The notes below the pieces were generated by a model. The model had not been told where the DNA came from, searched no databases, and saw only the letters and a list, made by a program, of their open reading frames with translations. This document shows positions 15,811-24,550 of a stretch of 64,000 nucleotides of DNA, one piece after another (positions within the stretch are counted from its first letter, which is position 1; the number at the start of each line of letters is the position of its first letter). The stretch is from Thioalkalivibrio sp. XN8. GTDB taxonomy: Bacteria; Pseudomonadota; Gammaproteobacteria; Steroidobacterales; XN24. Location of the stretch: contig NZ_JAALFH010000052.1 in NCBI RefSeq assembly GCF_011058255.1, positions 1-64,000 of the forward strand. Direction: 5' to 3'. The position numbers were made by a program, and so were the translations under genes.

Positions 15811-16755
15811 TCAGGCCGGGAAGAACTCGATCGGCTTGGTCGTCGTCACGGTGGCGACGTCCTTGTCCTCGAAGCGGAACATCTTCACCCGCGCCACCAG
15901 CCGGCGCTCGAACTCGGGGTCGGTCAGCTCCGAGGAGACCACCTTGCAGTCGGTGACCTCGCCGCTGGGCGCGATGGTCAGCTCCAGCACGAGCCGGCCG
16001 CGCAGCGTCGGATCGCTCCGCAGGGCGCGGTTGTACAGGGCATAGATGGCCGCCTTGTTCTTGTCGAAGACCAGCTCGATTTCCTCTCGGCTGCGCGCGT
16101 TGAGGCCGTCGCCGCCGGTGCCGGCCGCGCTGCCGCCGCCGCCACCGCCGCCGCCGCCGACCGGCGAGGCGACCTGGGTCACGGCGCGCCCGCCGAGGCC
16201 GGTGCCGCCGGTGTTGCGGGACATGCCGGCGGTGTTGATGCCGCCGCTGGCACGGCCGCCGCGGGCGGTGACGACGTTGCGCTCGTTGAACTGCGACTCG
16301 CCGGCGCCGGCCGCCAGGCCATCCGCCGTGGTGGCGGCAGCGACCGCCTCATGGGTGCGCAGGTCGGCCAGGGTATCCGCGAACGCCATGACGCCGGTCG
16401 ACGCGGCGCGCTCGCGTGCGCTCGGCTGCGGCGGCTCGGCGGGTTTCGGCTGCGCGGTCTGGACCGGGTCCGGCTCCGGCGCGGCCGCCTCTTCGACTAC
16501 CGGTTCGGGCTCGGGCTCCTCCGCTACCACCGGCGGCGGGGGAGGCGGCGTGCGCTCGATCATCAGCCGGGCGTAGCGTTCCGGCACCTCGGGGGGTTCG
16601 GACGAGTCCGGTTCCGGCAGCGGCAGCCAGGGCATGAGCAGGCTGAGCAGCAGCGCGGCCAGGGCAGTCCGGCCGAGAATGCGCCGGAAGCGCTGCTCGA
16701 CCTGGGGGTCCCGGGTCCACGGCAAGTCGAACCCGCGTATGGCCAGGGTTGTCAT
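15811..16755 (-). CDS. AgmX/GltG-like TonB-type protein
   Basis: A 314-aa inner-membrane protein with an energy-coupling layout: short cytosolic start, one membrane helix near residues 28-44 (ALAALLLSLLMPW), a Pro/Glu-rich spacer (TPPPPPPVVAEEPEPEPVV), a Gly-rich linker, and a C-terminal TonB/AgmX-like domain (from about 225) with GRLVLELTIAPSGEV. The ATG at 16755 has GAGGAGG upstream. Lying after an ExbB and two ExbD genes, it is the likely arm that carries motor force across the periplasm, as GltG/GltJ are thought to do with AglRQS in Myxococcus. A TonB receptor role is less likely because no receptor gene is close. Confidence 0.85.
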   Translation of the reverse strand: MTTLAIRGFDLPWTRDPQVEQRFRRILGRTALAALLLSLLMPWLPLPEPDSSEPPEVPERYARLMIERTPPPPPPVVAEEPEPEPVVEEAAAPEPDPVQTAQPKPAEPPQPSARERAASTGVMAFADTLADLRTHEAVAAATTADGLAAGAGESQFNERNVVTARGGRASGGINTAGMSRNTGGTGLGGRAVTQVASPVGGGGGGGGGSAAGTGGDGLNARSREEIELVFDKNKAAIYALYNRALRSDPTLRGRLVLELTIAPSGEVTDCKVVSSELTDPEFERRLVARVKMFRFEDKDVATVTTTKPIEFFPA

Positions 16756-16765
16756 GCGGGCCTCC

Positions 16766-17260
16766 TCATGCGGTTTCGGCATCCCGCTGCACCACGGCGA
16801 GCGAGACGCGTCCATAGTCGGCGCGGGTACAGGTCACCATCACCTTGCGCAGCAGGCGGTAAGGCAGCTCGCGGTCGCCGAGGATCGTCACCTCGGGCGG
16901 CAGGCCCTCGTCCGCCCGCAGGCGCCGGGCGCTGAGCTGTTCGAGCGCGGCGGCCAGGCCGGGGATGAGGTCGTCGTCGGCGGCCAGGACATCCGCCGTC
17001 ATCGCGACCACTTCGCCCTGCACCAGGATGGACTCGGGCCCCACCGTGACCACCACGGTCTCGCGGGGCGGCTGCTGCGCCATCGACTCCGGCATCTGGA
17101 TCGACTTCGGCGTGGTGAGCTGCTGCACGTCGGAGGAGTTGACGAGCAGGAAGAACACCAGGATGGTGAAGATGTCCATCAGGGACACGAGGCTCAGGGG
17201 CGCCCCGCGCCGGCGCTTGTGGTGCATTTCCATGCGGCGCGCGCGTCGTGACGAGTTCAT
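16766..17260 (-). CDS. ExbD/TolR-type motor subunit with conserved Asp
   Basis: A 164-aa biopolymer-transport subunit: basic N-terminus, one membrane helix near 22-42 (LSLVSLMDIFTILVFFLLV) and a periplasmic domain. Asp29 in SLMDIF is in the position of the proton-carrying Asp of ExbD/TolR, so this copy can energise the motor. The start overlaps the stop of the previous ExbD by 4 nt. Together with the ExbB-like and the second ExbD gene it matches the one-TolQ plus two-TolR arrangement of Agl motors. The periplasmic part contains a potential peptidoglycan or partner-binding region. Confidence 0.9.
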   Translation of the reverse strand: MNSSRRARRMEMHHKRRRGAPLSLVSLMDIFTILVFFLLVNSSDVQQLTTPKSIQMPESMAQQPPRETVVVTVGPESILVQGEVVAMTADVLAADDDLIPGLAAALEQLSARRLRADEGLPPEVTILGDRELPYRLLRKVMVTCTRADYGRVSLAVVQRDAETA

Positions 17261-17757
17261 CGCTTGCCTCCCTTCGCTGCCGGGGCGTCGCCGATCGAGA
17301 TGTCGGGGAACAGTTCGGCTGTTCCTTCCTCGACGCGCGCCACGCGCAACGTATCCATGACGTCGACCAGGCGCTGGTACTCGATTTCCGGCTCCAGCAG
17401 GATGGTGGCGTCGCGCGTCTCCGGGTGCCGCAGCTTCACCTGCGCCAGGAAGTCGGAGACCGCGGCATAGTCGAAGCTGCCCGCTTCATCGGCCGCGAAG
17501 CGCTGCAGCAGCCCGGTACGCCGGTCGCCGATCTCGAGCGCGTCCGCGCGGACCACCACCTCGAGGTTCAGGCCCTGCTCGGCGGCTTCGGTCGTCTCGG
17601 CCGAGGGCCCCGGCAGCGTCAGCTCGTGCACGGCTAGGCGCGAGAACACAGCGGTGATCAGCAGGAACGGCACCAGCACCACCATCAGGTTCATGAAGGC
17701 GGTGATGTCGAGCTCGCCCGGCTCGTTGACCCGCCGGCGGCGCTTCAGGAGTCTCAT
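17257..17757 (-). CDS. ExbD/TolR-type subunit lacking the proton-carrying Asp
   Basis: A 166-aa ExbD/TolR homologue with a single N-terminal membrane helix (about 19-40, ITAFMNLMVVLVPFLLI) and a periplasmic domain. At the position of the essential Asp of ExbD (FID in E. coli) it has Asn23 (AAC codon). It may thus be a structural partner of the Asp-containing ExbD that overlaps it by 4 nt. The gene begins 1 nt after the stop of the ExbB-like gene. Similar proteins exist in TPR/AgmX clusters; whether the Asn is common in them cannot be judged here. Confidence 0.88.
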   Translation of the reverse strand: MRLLKRRRRVNEPGELDITAFMNLMVVLVPFLLITAVFSRLAVHELTLPGPSAETTEAAEQGLNLEVVVRADALEIGDRRTGLLQRFAADEAGSFDYAAVSDFLAQVKLRHPETRDATILLEPEIEYQRLVDVMDTLRVARVEEGTAELFPDISIGDAPAAKGGKR

Positions 17758-17758
17758 C

Positions 17759-18421
17759 TCAGCCTCCCGTCGCCCCGGTCTGGCGGGACTGCGCGGGGTC
17801 AGTGACCGCGTTCAGGAACTTCACGGCGGCCATCTCGAGGCTGTCGACGATCTCGGTGGTCTTGCTCTGCAGCACGGTATGCGCCAGCAGCAGGGGAATG
17901 GCCACCATGAGCCCGAAGGCCGTAGTGTTCATGGCCACGGAGATACTCGCCGACAGCATGTCGGCCTTCTCCGCCGGGTTCGCCGCGGCGACGGCCGTGA
18001 AGGCCCTGATCAGGCCGATGATGGTGCCGAGCAGGCCGAGCAGCGTCGCGATGTTGGCGAAGGTCGCCAGGTAATGCGTGCGCTTCTCGATCCGCGGCAG
18101 CGTCTCGAGCAGGCTCTCTTCCATCGCCTTCTCGATGTCGTCCCGGCGCCGGGCAGTGCCGAGCCGCGACAGGCCGTAGGCCAGGATGTTGCCGATCGCC
18201 ACCTTGGAGCGGCCGGCCAGGTTCATGGCCTCGGCGTACTTGCCCGACTGCACCATCGGCATCAGCTGCTGCCACAGCTTGCGGTTGCTGACGCCCGCGG
18301 CCGACAGGTAGACCCAGCGCTCGATGGCGATGGCTGCGCCGACCACCAGCACGATGACGATGGGGTACATGAAGACCCCGCCCTCCTGAAAGAAACCGAC
18401 GATTGCGGTATAGATTTCCAT
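17759..18421 (-). CDS. MotA/TolQ/ExbB proton-channel family protein
   Basis: A 220-aa inner-membrane motor protein with three hydrophobic helices (about 17-40, 118-142 and 162-186), including LLGLLGTIIGLIRAF and the polar TM3 region AMNTTAFGLMVAIPLLLAH, both typical of TolQ/ExbB proton channels. It should form the channel ring around the two ExbD proteins encoded directly downstream. In the Myxococcus gliding motor this place is taken by AglR. It lies 3 nt after a small secreted protein gene. Confidence 0.94.
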   Translation of the reverse strand: MEIYTAIVGFFQEGGVFMYPIVIVLVVGAAIAIERWVYLSAAGVSNRKLWQQLMPMVQSGKYAEAMNLAGRSKVAIGNILAYGLSRLGTARRRDDIEKAMEESLLETLPRIEKRTHYLATFANIATLLGLLGTIIGLIRAFTAVAAANPAEKADMLSASISVAMNTTAFGLMVAIPLLLAHTVLQSKTTEIVDSLEMAAVKFLNAVTDPAQSRQTGATGG

Positions 18422-18424
18422 TGC

Positions 18425-18772
18425 TTACTCCTCCACGGTTGATGTCGTCCGGCGTTCGCCGGAAGGTCCAGGAACTGAAAACTCTCCGGCCGCCTCGAGG
18501 GCGGCCCATTGCTCGGCCTCGCGCCGCATCACCAGCCGGTCGGCCGGCGCCAGCGCTTCGTCCAGCAGGCTCTGCACGGGCCGGCCGGGCAGTTCGCCCG
18601 CCGGCGCCTTCTTCCACGGCACGATCGCCATGACGCGCGGCAGCTCGCGGTTGCCGGTCACCTTGGCGGTGTCCAGCTCGAGCTTGGTCTCCTCCTCGGC
18701 CACCGCCGGCAGCGCCAGCAGCAGGACGAGCGGCAGGACCAGGAGCGGCGGAGTCCGGCGCACGGCGTTCAT
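18425..18772 (-). CDS. Small secreted protein in motor operon
   Basis: A 115-aa protein with a signal peptide (residues 1-25, ending LLALPAVAEE). No known domain recognised. The mature part is charged, with a conserved-looking block NRELPRVMAIVPWKKAP, and ends in a flexible Ser/Thr/Glu tail. The ATG at 18772 overlaps the stop of the upstream TPR lipoprotein by 4 nt, and the stop is 3 nt before the ExbB-like gene. Small periplasmic proteins in this position occur in related TPR-ExbBD clusters; an adaptor or assembly role is likely, but unproven. Confidence 0.75.
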   Translation of the reverse strand: MNAVRRTPPLLVLPLVLLLALPAVAEEETKLELDTAKVTGNRELPRVMAIVPWKKAPAGELPGRPVQSLLDEALAPADRLVMRREAEQWAALEAAGEFSVPGPSGERRTTSTVEE

Positions 18773-19371
18773 CGGTTGGCTACCCTCGAGTCGGTGCGCA
18801 GGCGCAGCTCGGCCACCCAGCGGGCGACCTGCTCGTCGGCCTCGGCGCCGCCGACCAGCGCGAGATAGCGCTCGTAGCACTCCAGCGCCTCGGCCGGGCG
18901 GCCCAGGTAGAGATCGAGCAGCACGCCGCGGTTGCGCCAGGCCAGCGCGTAGTCCGGGTCGAGCTCGAGCGCGGCGCGGTAGGCGTCGTCGGCCTCGCTG
19001 AAGCGGCCCTGCCGGCGCAGCACGATGCCGAGTTCGGCGTGCGCGACGGCGTGGGCCGGGTCCGCTGCCAGTGCATGCCGGAACGCGGCCTCGGCCTCGG
19101 CGTCGCGTCCCGCCGCCGCATGCACGATGCCCATGTTGACCCAGGGCCCGGGCAGGGCCGGGTATTCGGCGGCCAGTTCGTCCAGCAGTTCCAGCGCATT
19201 GTCCTGGGGCCCCTGCGCCATGGCGGCGACCGCCTGGTCGAAGCGCTGGTCGTCGGGCCGCGGGGCCCCGTCCGGTCCGCCGGGCACGGCGGCACAGCCG
19301 GCCAGCAGCAGCAGGCCGGTGCAGGTGCCGAGCAGGCCGGCGCGCGATCTAGCGAAGCAGTTCAACAACAC
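18769..19371 (-). CDS. TPR lipoprotein
   Basis: A 200-aa predicted outer-membrane lipoprotein: signal peptide with lipobox LLAGC at Cys26, then three to four TPR units (about 45-175; AHAVAHAELGIVLRRQGR and DYALAWRNRGVLLDLYLGR). TPR lipoproteins of this size are the GltE/AglT-type part of the Agl-Glt envelope complex in Myxococcus, which helps attach the inner motor to outer components. It overlaps the end of the large TPR gene by 23 nt and the next gene by 4 nt, implying strictly coupled expression. Confidence 0.85.
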   Translation of the reverse strand: MLLNCFARSRAGLLGTCTGLLLLAGCAAVPGGPDGAPRPDDQRFDQAVAAMAQGPQDNALELLDELAAEYPALPGPWVNMGIVHAAAGRDAEAEAAFRHALAADPAHAVAHAELGIVLRRQGRFSEADDAYRAALELDPDYALAWRNRGVLLDLYLGRPAEALECYERYLALVGGAEADEQVARWVAELRLRTDSRVANR

Positions 19372-22138
19372 TTTCTCCGGTCTCCTGGCGGTTCCAGCGC
19401 GCGGGCACCATCTCGGCGAGCACTTCGAAGCTCGCGATCACCCACTGGTCGTACAGCCCGTCGCGCGCGCGCGCCGCGTTCGCTTCGTGGATGGCGATGG
19501 CGTCCTCTTCGAAGGGGAAGGCCTGCTCCTCGAGCAGCATCTCGTACTGGTCCAGCGTCTCGGGGTCGAGCCCCGCGGGCCGGGTCGAGCCCATCAGGGC
19601 CTTGGCCATGTCGCGGTAGAGCTCGCCCATCCGGAACGCGGACTCGGTGGTGACCTCGGCCACGCCATAGGCTGCGGCGGCGCCGAGCGCATCCAGCGCC
19701 GCGCGCATGCGCTTGGCCTTTTCCGGCACGCTGCGTTCCAGCGGCGGGGCCAGCGTCGTGGCCGCGAAGCGCTCCACGACAGGCATCGCCAGCTCCAGCG
19801 AGGCGGCGGCGGCCAGCGTCCGGCTGCGGGCTGTGGCCTCGGCGCCGGCTTGTTCATGCGTGGCGATGATCGCTTCCAGCCAGCGGCGCCGCTCCGGGCC
19901 GTCGTTGCGCTGGCCGGCCAGCCCGGCCAGGCGGTGGCGCGCTTCCAGGGCGGCGTCGGCGGGCACCGGGAAGCGGTCCAGGTAGTCGCGCAGGGCCTGC
20001 TCGGCCCGGGCGGTATCGCCGCTTTCCTCATACAGGGCGGCGGCCTGCCACAGCGCGGCACGGCGGACGTCCTCCGACTCGCCCGGCAGCGCCGACACTG
20101 CGGCCAGCGCGGGCGCGGCCCGGCTGGCGTCGCCCAGTTCGACCAGCGCGGCCGCCAGGCTGACCTGGGCTTCGGCGGCCAGGGCGTGCCCCGGCCAGGT
20201 AGCCAGGAAAGCCTCGTAGGCCCCGGCTGCGCGGGACCAGGCGCCGGCGTTGAAGAGCAGGGCGGCCGCGTCGTGCTGGCCGGTGGCCGCCACCGGGCTG
20301 TCGGGCACGGCGGCCGCGATGCGCTCGAAGTGGCCCACCGCGAGGTCGAGCTCGCCGGCTTCGGCCGCCGCCTGGCCCTGGCGGTAGATGCTGGCGGCGA
20401 TGCGCTCGGCGACACTGGCGGCGAGCGTTGCCCCCGGCTCGGCCATCGCCGTCGCCGCCTGCCAGGCGAGGTAATCCTGTTCCGCCGCGGCATAGTCGGC
20501 GAGGTCGAAGGCGGCATGCGCGCTGACCAGGCGGGCAGCAGCCTGGGGCCCCGGCGGCGCGTCCTCGCGCTGGAGCACGCGGGCAGCCGCCGCGCGCGCC
20601 GCCTCCAGGCGGCCGAGCTGCATCAGCCGCTCGGCGGCCTCGAGCTCGACTTCCGGCGCCCGCGGGTCGGCCGGAAAGGCATCCGAGAACAGCAACGCCG
20701 CTTCCACCACCGCCAGCTCGGCGCTTGCCGCGTCCTCGGCCTGGCCGGCCTGCTCGGCCAGGTCGCGCCGCGTGACGACGGCGGCGTAGCCCGCCTCGGC
20801 GGCCTGCGGGTGCGGGTCGTAGGCGTAGGCGGCGGCGTGGTAGGCCGCGGCCGCCTCGGGCAGCGCGCCGTCGCCGTAATACAGCTCGGCCAGCAGGAAA
20901 TGCCGCTCGGCGGCTTCCGGCGCGGCCGGGAATTCCTGCAGCCAGCGGCGGTACCAGCCGGCGGCCGTCGCCGCGGTGCCGGTGCCGGCCTGGAAGGCGG
21001 CGTGATGGTGCGCGGCCAGCGTGTCCAGCGAGTCTTTCAGGCGCTCCCGGATCGCTTCGTGGGCCGCGGGATCACGGCCCTGCCACCAGTCGCCCTGCAG
21101 CGAGAAGCGCTCGGCGAAGGCCGCCATTGCGGCCAGCGCCTCGGTGGCGAAGCCGCCCTCCTCGAGGGCGTCGATCGCGCGGGCCTGCAGCACCGGCGCC
21201 CGCGCGTCGAGCGGGGCGCGCCGGGCCCAGGCGCCGAAAGCCGCCGCGGCGTCGGTCCAGCGTTCCTGCTCGAGGTACAGCTCGCCCAGGCGCGTGTAGC
21301 TGAGCCAGGCCCAGTCGGGGTCGCCGGCCGGGCGCGCATCCAGCCAGGCGTCGACACTGGCAGCGCCGTCGAGGGCGGAGAAACCGATCGCCATGGCGCG
21401 GAAGCTGTCGTCCACCAGCTCGCGCCCGGCCCGGTCGAGCGCCTCCAGCGGCGTGGTGCCCAGGCGCCCGTCGATGACCTGGCCGAAGTAGACGAAACTC
21501 TGCTCGTGCAGGGACTGCTTGAACAGCGTCCAGCCGAGCTTGTAGCGCGCCTGCTCGGAGAACGGCCCGTCGCGCTCGAGTTCCAGCGTCGCCTGGTAGG
21601 CGTCCTCGGCGGCCATCCAGTCGCGCGCCATGAAGCGTGCCTCGCCGATGCGGAACCAGGCTTCGGGCGCCAGGGGAGAGCCCGGCTGGGCGGCGACCAG
21701 TTCCTGCAGCACCGTCTCGGCCGCGGCATCCCGGCCGGCCATGGCTTCGGCTCGTGCCAGCTGGTAGCGCCAGTGGTCCTGCCAGGCCGGGCCGGCGTCC
21801 CGCGACCCGGGGTCCGCCAGCAGGGCACGGTACAGGCGCACCGCCTCCTCGAGGTAGCCCAGCGGCGAGACGCCTTCCATCAGGGCGATCTCGGCGGCCT
21901 CGAGGCGCAGGTCGGCCAGCCGCCGCATGGCGGTGACGCGCATCGATGGGTCTGCGGCGGCGGGCGAGGCGAGGAACGCGGCGTAGGCCTCGGCGGCCGC
22001 CACCGGGTCAGCCGGTGGCGGCGGCGCGCCTGCCTCGGTCAGCAGCGGTCCTGCATCGCCCACCGTCGCAGCATCTGGATCGGGGCCGCTCCCGAAGGGC
22101 CACAGCGCGGCCATGACGATGGCAGCTGCCAGGCTCAT
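19349..22138 (-). CDS. Large periplasmic TPR protein
   Basis: A 929-aa protein with a hydrophobic N-terminus (MSLAAAIVMAALWPF, probably a signal) and TPR-like Ala-rich helical repeats through most of its length, for example FRIGEARFMARDWMAAEDAY and VAATGQHDAAALLFNAGAW. The ATG at 22138 overlaps the preceding stop (ATGA); the open frame upstream to 22840 is a shadow of the previous gene. Long TPR proteins (GltD/AgnA, GltI/AgmK) are part of Agl-Glt machines and span the periplasm. There is no catalytic domain. It probably acts as a scaffold linking the motor to the outer membrane. Confidence 0.85.
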   Translation of the reverse strand: MSLAAAIVMAALWPFGSGPDPDAATVGDAGPLLTEAGAPPPPADPVAAAEAYAAFLASPAAADPSMRVTAMRRLADLRLEAAEIALMEGVSPLGYLEEAVRLYRALLADPGSRDAGPAWQDHWRYQLARAEAMAGRDAAAETVLQELVAAQPGSPLAPEAWFRIGEARFMARDWMAAEDAYQATLELERDGPFSEQARYKLGWTLFKQSLHEQSFVYFGQVIDGRLGTTPLEALDRAGRELVDDSFRAMAIGFSALDGAASVDAWLDARPAGDPDWAWLSYTRLGELYLEQERWTDAAAAFGAWARRAPLDARAPVLQARAIDALEEGGFATEALAAMAAFAERFSLQGDWWQGRDPAAHEAIRERLKDSLDTLAAHHHAAFQAGTGTAATAAGWYRRWLQEFPAAPEAAERHFLLAELYYGDGALPEAAAAYHAAAYAYDPHPQAAEAGYAAVVTRRDLAEQAGQAEDAASAELAVVEAALLFSDAFPADPRAPEVELEAAERLMQLGRLEAARAAAARVLQREDAPPGPQAAARLVSAHAAFDLADYAAAEQDYLAWQAATAMAEPGATLAASVAERIAASIYRQGQAAAEAGELDLAVGHFERIAAAVPDSPVAATGQHDAAALLFNAGAWSRAAGAYEAFLATWPGHALAAEAQVSLAAALVELGDASRAAPALAAVSALPGESEDVRRAALWQAAALYEESGDTARAEQALRDYLDRFPVPADAALEARHRLAGLAGQRNDGPERRRWLEAIIATHEQAGAEATARSRTLAAAASLELAMPVVERFAATTLAPPLERSVPEKAKRMRAALDALGAAAAYGVAEVTTESAFRMGELYRDMAKALMGSTRPAGLDPETLDQYEMLLEEQAFPFEEDAIAIHEANAARARDGLYDQWVIASFEVLAEMVPARWNRQETGESVVELLR

Positions 22139-24006
22139 GGCGTCGTCCCCGGCGCGGGCGGCGGTTCGTCGCCGCGCGCCGCCCGCGGCTGCACGGCCTG
22201 GTCGTAAGCGGCGGCGAGCGCGAACCGGGCCTGGCCCAGGTAAGCGGCGACGCGTTGTTCGCGCCGCTGCAGTTCCTCGATCGCCAGTGCGCGCAGCTCG
22301 CCGAAGCGCCGGCCCTGGTCGGCTTCGACCCGCGCCAGCAGCTGGTCCACCCGGGCCGCGGCGGCATCGATGCGCTCGTCGTAACCCTCGAAGCCGGCCG
22401 GGCCGGCGGCCAGGCTGGCGGCCAGGCTCTCGCGCTGTTCCCTGGCGGTGGCCAGGGCCCGGTCCGCGGCGCGCAGCGCCCGCTCCGCGGCATGCAGGCG
22501 GGCCGGCCATTCGTGGTTCAGCTGCCAGGCGAGGGCGCCCTCGGCCCGGCGCAGCCGCTCGTCGAGGCGCTCCCGGTCCGCGCCGGCCGGCAGCGCGGCG
22601 ATCCGCGCCCGGAGGGCGTCGATGCGGGCCAGCAGCGCCCGTTCCCCGGGGCTGGCCAGCGCGGCCGGGTCGCCGGCGGCGCGAATCGCTTCCAGCCGCG
22701 CGCTGGCGGCCTGGTGGCGCGTCGCCAGCGCCTCGAGGCCGTCGTCGGCGAGGCGCTGTTCGGCCTGCGGGGCGACTTGCGCGAAGCGGGCCCGCCGGGC
22801 CTCGACCATGTCGCGCAGGGCGCCGAGACTGCGGCGCCACTCGAGCAGGTTCTCGCGCAGCGCCTCGAGGTCGCGCAGGTCGGCGGCCACGGCCCGGAAG
22901 GGGTGATCGACCGCGAGCGCGTACAGGTAGGCCGGCAGCGGTCCCGCCACGACCGGCGGCTCCTCGGGATCGGCCAGCGCCAGCTCCAGCAGTTCGTCGC
23001 CCTGCGCCGCCTGTACGGCGGTTGCGAGTCGGGCCAGCTCGGCCTCGGAGGCCTCGGCGGCGCGCCGGTAGCCCAGCACGCTCTGGCCCGGCTCGTCGAC
23101 CTGGTGCCAGGCCCAGGGCACGGCCAGCATCGCTTCCAGGGACGCCCCGTCGGCGTCGCCCAGCGCAGCGAGTTTCGTCCAGGGCCCGAGCGCGGCGCGA
23201 TAGCGCTCGCGTTCCGCCTCGGCCCAGCCGGCTGCCAGCAGGGCGCGGCCGGCGTAGGGGCCGTCGAGCCGGACCCGGTCGAGGGCCGCCCGCGCCCCGG
23301 TGGCGTCGCCGGCGTCGAGGCGCGCCAGCCCGAGGGCCAGATTGGCCCGGTCCTGCAGCAGCGCCAGTTCCTCGGTCGGGGCGCGGCCGCGGCCGAGGCG
23401 ATCGAGCAGTTCCGCTGCCGGGCCGGTCGCGCCGGTACGCGCCAGGGCGACGGCACGGTTGAAGTCGGCATAGGCGCTCCAGGCGCCGGGCTGGCGGTGG
23501 TCGGCCAGCAGTCGGACGACCTCGTCGTAGCGCCCCAGGGCCAGCAGTACCCGGCTCTCGAGGTCGAGGCGGTCGGCGGCCATCGGTTTCGGCAGGTCAT
23601 CGCCGATCCGCGCCAGGGCCGCCAGCGCGGCGTCGTGCTCACTGCGCTCGTGGTGGATGCGGGCCAGCCAGTACCAGGCCTGGTCCTGCTGTTCCGGCGG
23701 CGCGCCCGCTGCGAGCAACGCGCGGAAAATCCGGGCCGCTTCCTCCCGCAGGCCCCAGGCGAGGTACAGGCCGCCCTGGAGCAGGCGGGCCTCGCCGGCG
23801 TGGTGCGCCAGCTCGTCCCGGGTCTCGGCGACGTCGAGGCGCACCAGCGCGCCCATGCGGTCTTCCTGGTAATGCCGGAACAGGACCTCGCCCCAGGCCA
23901 GGTCCTGCACCACGGGCGGGGCAGCGGCGGGCGGCTGCGCGGCCGCGGGCGCGGCCAGCACCGTCGCGCCCAGGGTCGCCAGCAATGTCAGCCCGCCGCG
24001 GATCAT
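22135..24006 (-). CDS. Secreted TPR and coiled-coil protein
   Basis: A 623-aa exported protein with a signal peptide (ending APAAAQPP, about residue 24). The first 330 residues look TPR-like (GLYLAWGLREEAARIFRALL), and residues about 380-600 are long charged helices rich in Ala, Arg and Glu, probably coiled coil (LEALRENLLEWRRSLGALRD). No enzymatic motif is seen. It lies between the small exported protein and the large TPR gene (4-nt overlap), so it is most likely another periplasmic scaffold of the same apparatus. Comparison with GltC/GltD-like proteins would be the first check. Confidence 0.82.
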   Translation of the reverse strand: MIRGGLTLLATLGATVLAAPAAAQPPAAAPPVVQDLAWGEVLFRHYQEDRMGALVRLDVAETRDELAHHAGEARLLQGGLYLAWGLREEAARIFRALLAAGAPPEQQDQAWYWLARIHHERSEHDAALAALARIGDDLPKPMAADRLDLESRVLLALGRYDEVVRLLADHRQPGAWSAYADFNRAVALARTGATGPAAELLDRLGRGRAPTEELALLQDRANLALGLARLDAGDATGARAALDRVRLDGPYAGRALLAAGWAEAERERYRAALGPWTKLAALGDADGASLEAMLAVPWAWHQVDEPGQSVLGYRRAAEASEAELARLATAVQAAQGDELLELALADPEEPPVVAGPLPAYLYALAVDHPFRAVAADLRDLEALRENLLEWRRSLGALRDMVEARRARFAQVAPQAEQRLADDGLEALATRHQAASARLEAIRAAGDPAALASPGERALLARIDALRARIAALPAGADRERLDERLRRAEGALAWQLNHEWPARLHAAERALRAADRALATAREQRESLAASLAAGPAGFEGYDERIDAAAARVDQLLARVEADQGRRFGELRALAIEELQRREQRVAAYLGQARFALAAAYDQAVQPRAARGDEPPPAPGTTP

Positions 24007-24016
24007 GGCCTCGTCC

Positions 24017-24550
24017 TTACTCCCAGGTCCTGACCTGGAAAGTCGGCTGCTGCAGCGCCTCGCTGTCGCGCAGGACCAGCTCCAGCTGCTGCGGGCCCAG
24101 GCCTTTCTCGAACTGGAGGCTGGCGGCGCGGCGGTATTCCCGGCCCTGCGGGCCGCGCCCGACCAGCACCGCGACCAGTTCGTGCGGGCCGGTCTTCAGG
24201 TTGCCGAGGTAGAGCCGGTGCACGCCGCCGCGGTGCAGGGCGTCCACCTCGCGCTCGGTATAGAGGTACTTGGCCACCCGCTCGTCGTTGATCGCGACTT
24301 CCACCGCGTCCAGCGCGAAGTACTTGCCGACGTCCATCGACAGGTACACGGCGACCTGCGTGCTGGCCGGGAACAGCAGCTCTTCCTCGAGCAGGAACAG
24401 GTCCCGGTTGAGCGCCACCAGTTCCTGCTTCAGCGCCCGGAGCTCGGCGTCCGGCGCGGGCGCCTGGGCGGCCGCGGGCGCGGCCAGCGTCGCCAGCAGC
24501 GCCAGCGCTGCAACGAGCGCGCGGCGCGCGGGCGGCTTACCAGCGGCCAC
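24017..24550 (-). CDS. Small exported protein of the TPR cluster
   Basis: About 177 aa, with a signal peptide (LVAALALLATLAAPAAAQ) followed by a short helix (LRALKQELVALNRDLFLLEE) and a beta-rich domain (TQVAVYLSMDVGKYFALDAV; HRLYLGNLKTGPHELVAVLVG). I chose GTG 24550, which gives an immediate signal peptide and overlaps the DUF3570 stop by 14 nt; a GTG at 24595 is the alternative. Such proteins occur next to large TPR genes and are often mislabelled as AraC-type regulators. It has no DNA-binding domain; a periplasmic structural role is inferred. Confidence 0.72.
   Translation of the reverse strand: MAAGKPPARRALVAALALLATLAAPAAAQAPAPDAELRALKQELVALNRDLFLLEEELLFPASTQVAVYLSMDVGKYFALDAVEVAINDERVAKYLYTEREVDALHRGGVHRLYLGNLKTGPHELVAVLVGRGPQGREYRRAASLQFEKGLGPQQLELVLRDSEALQQPTFQVRTWE

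Noticed and set aside
15165-18421. Ordinary TonB-ExbB-ExbD iron uptake system
   Set aside because: No TonB-dependent receptor, two ExbD proteins and many TPR scaffolds in the same transcript point to a different machine.
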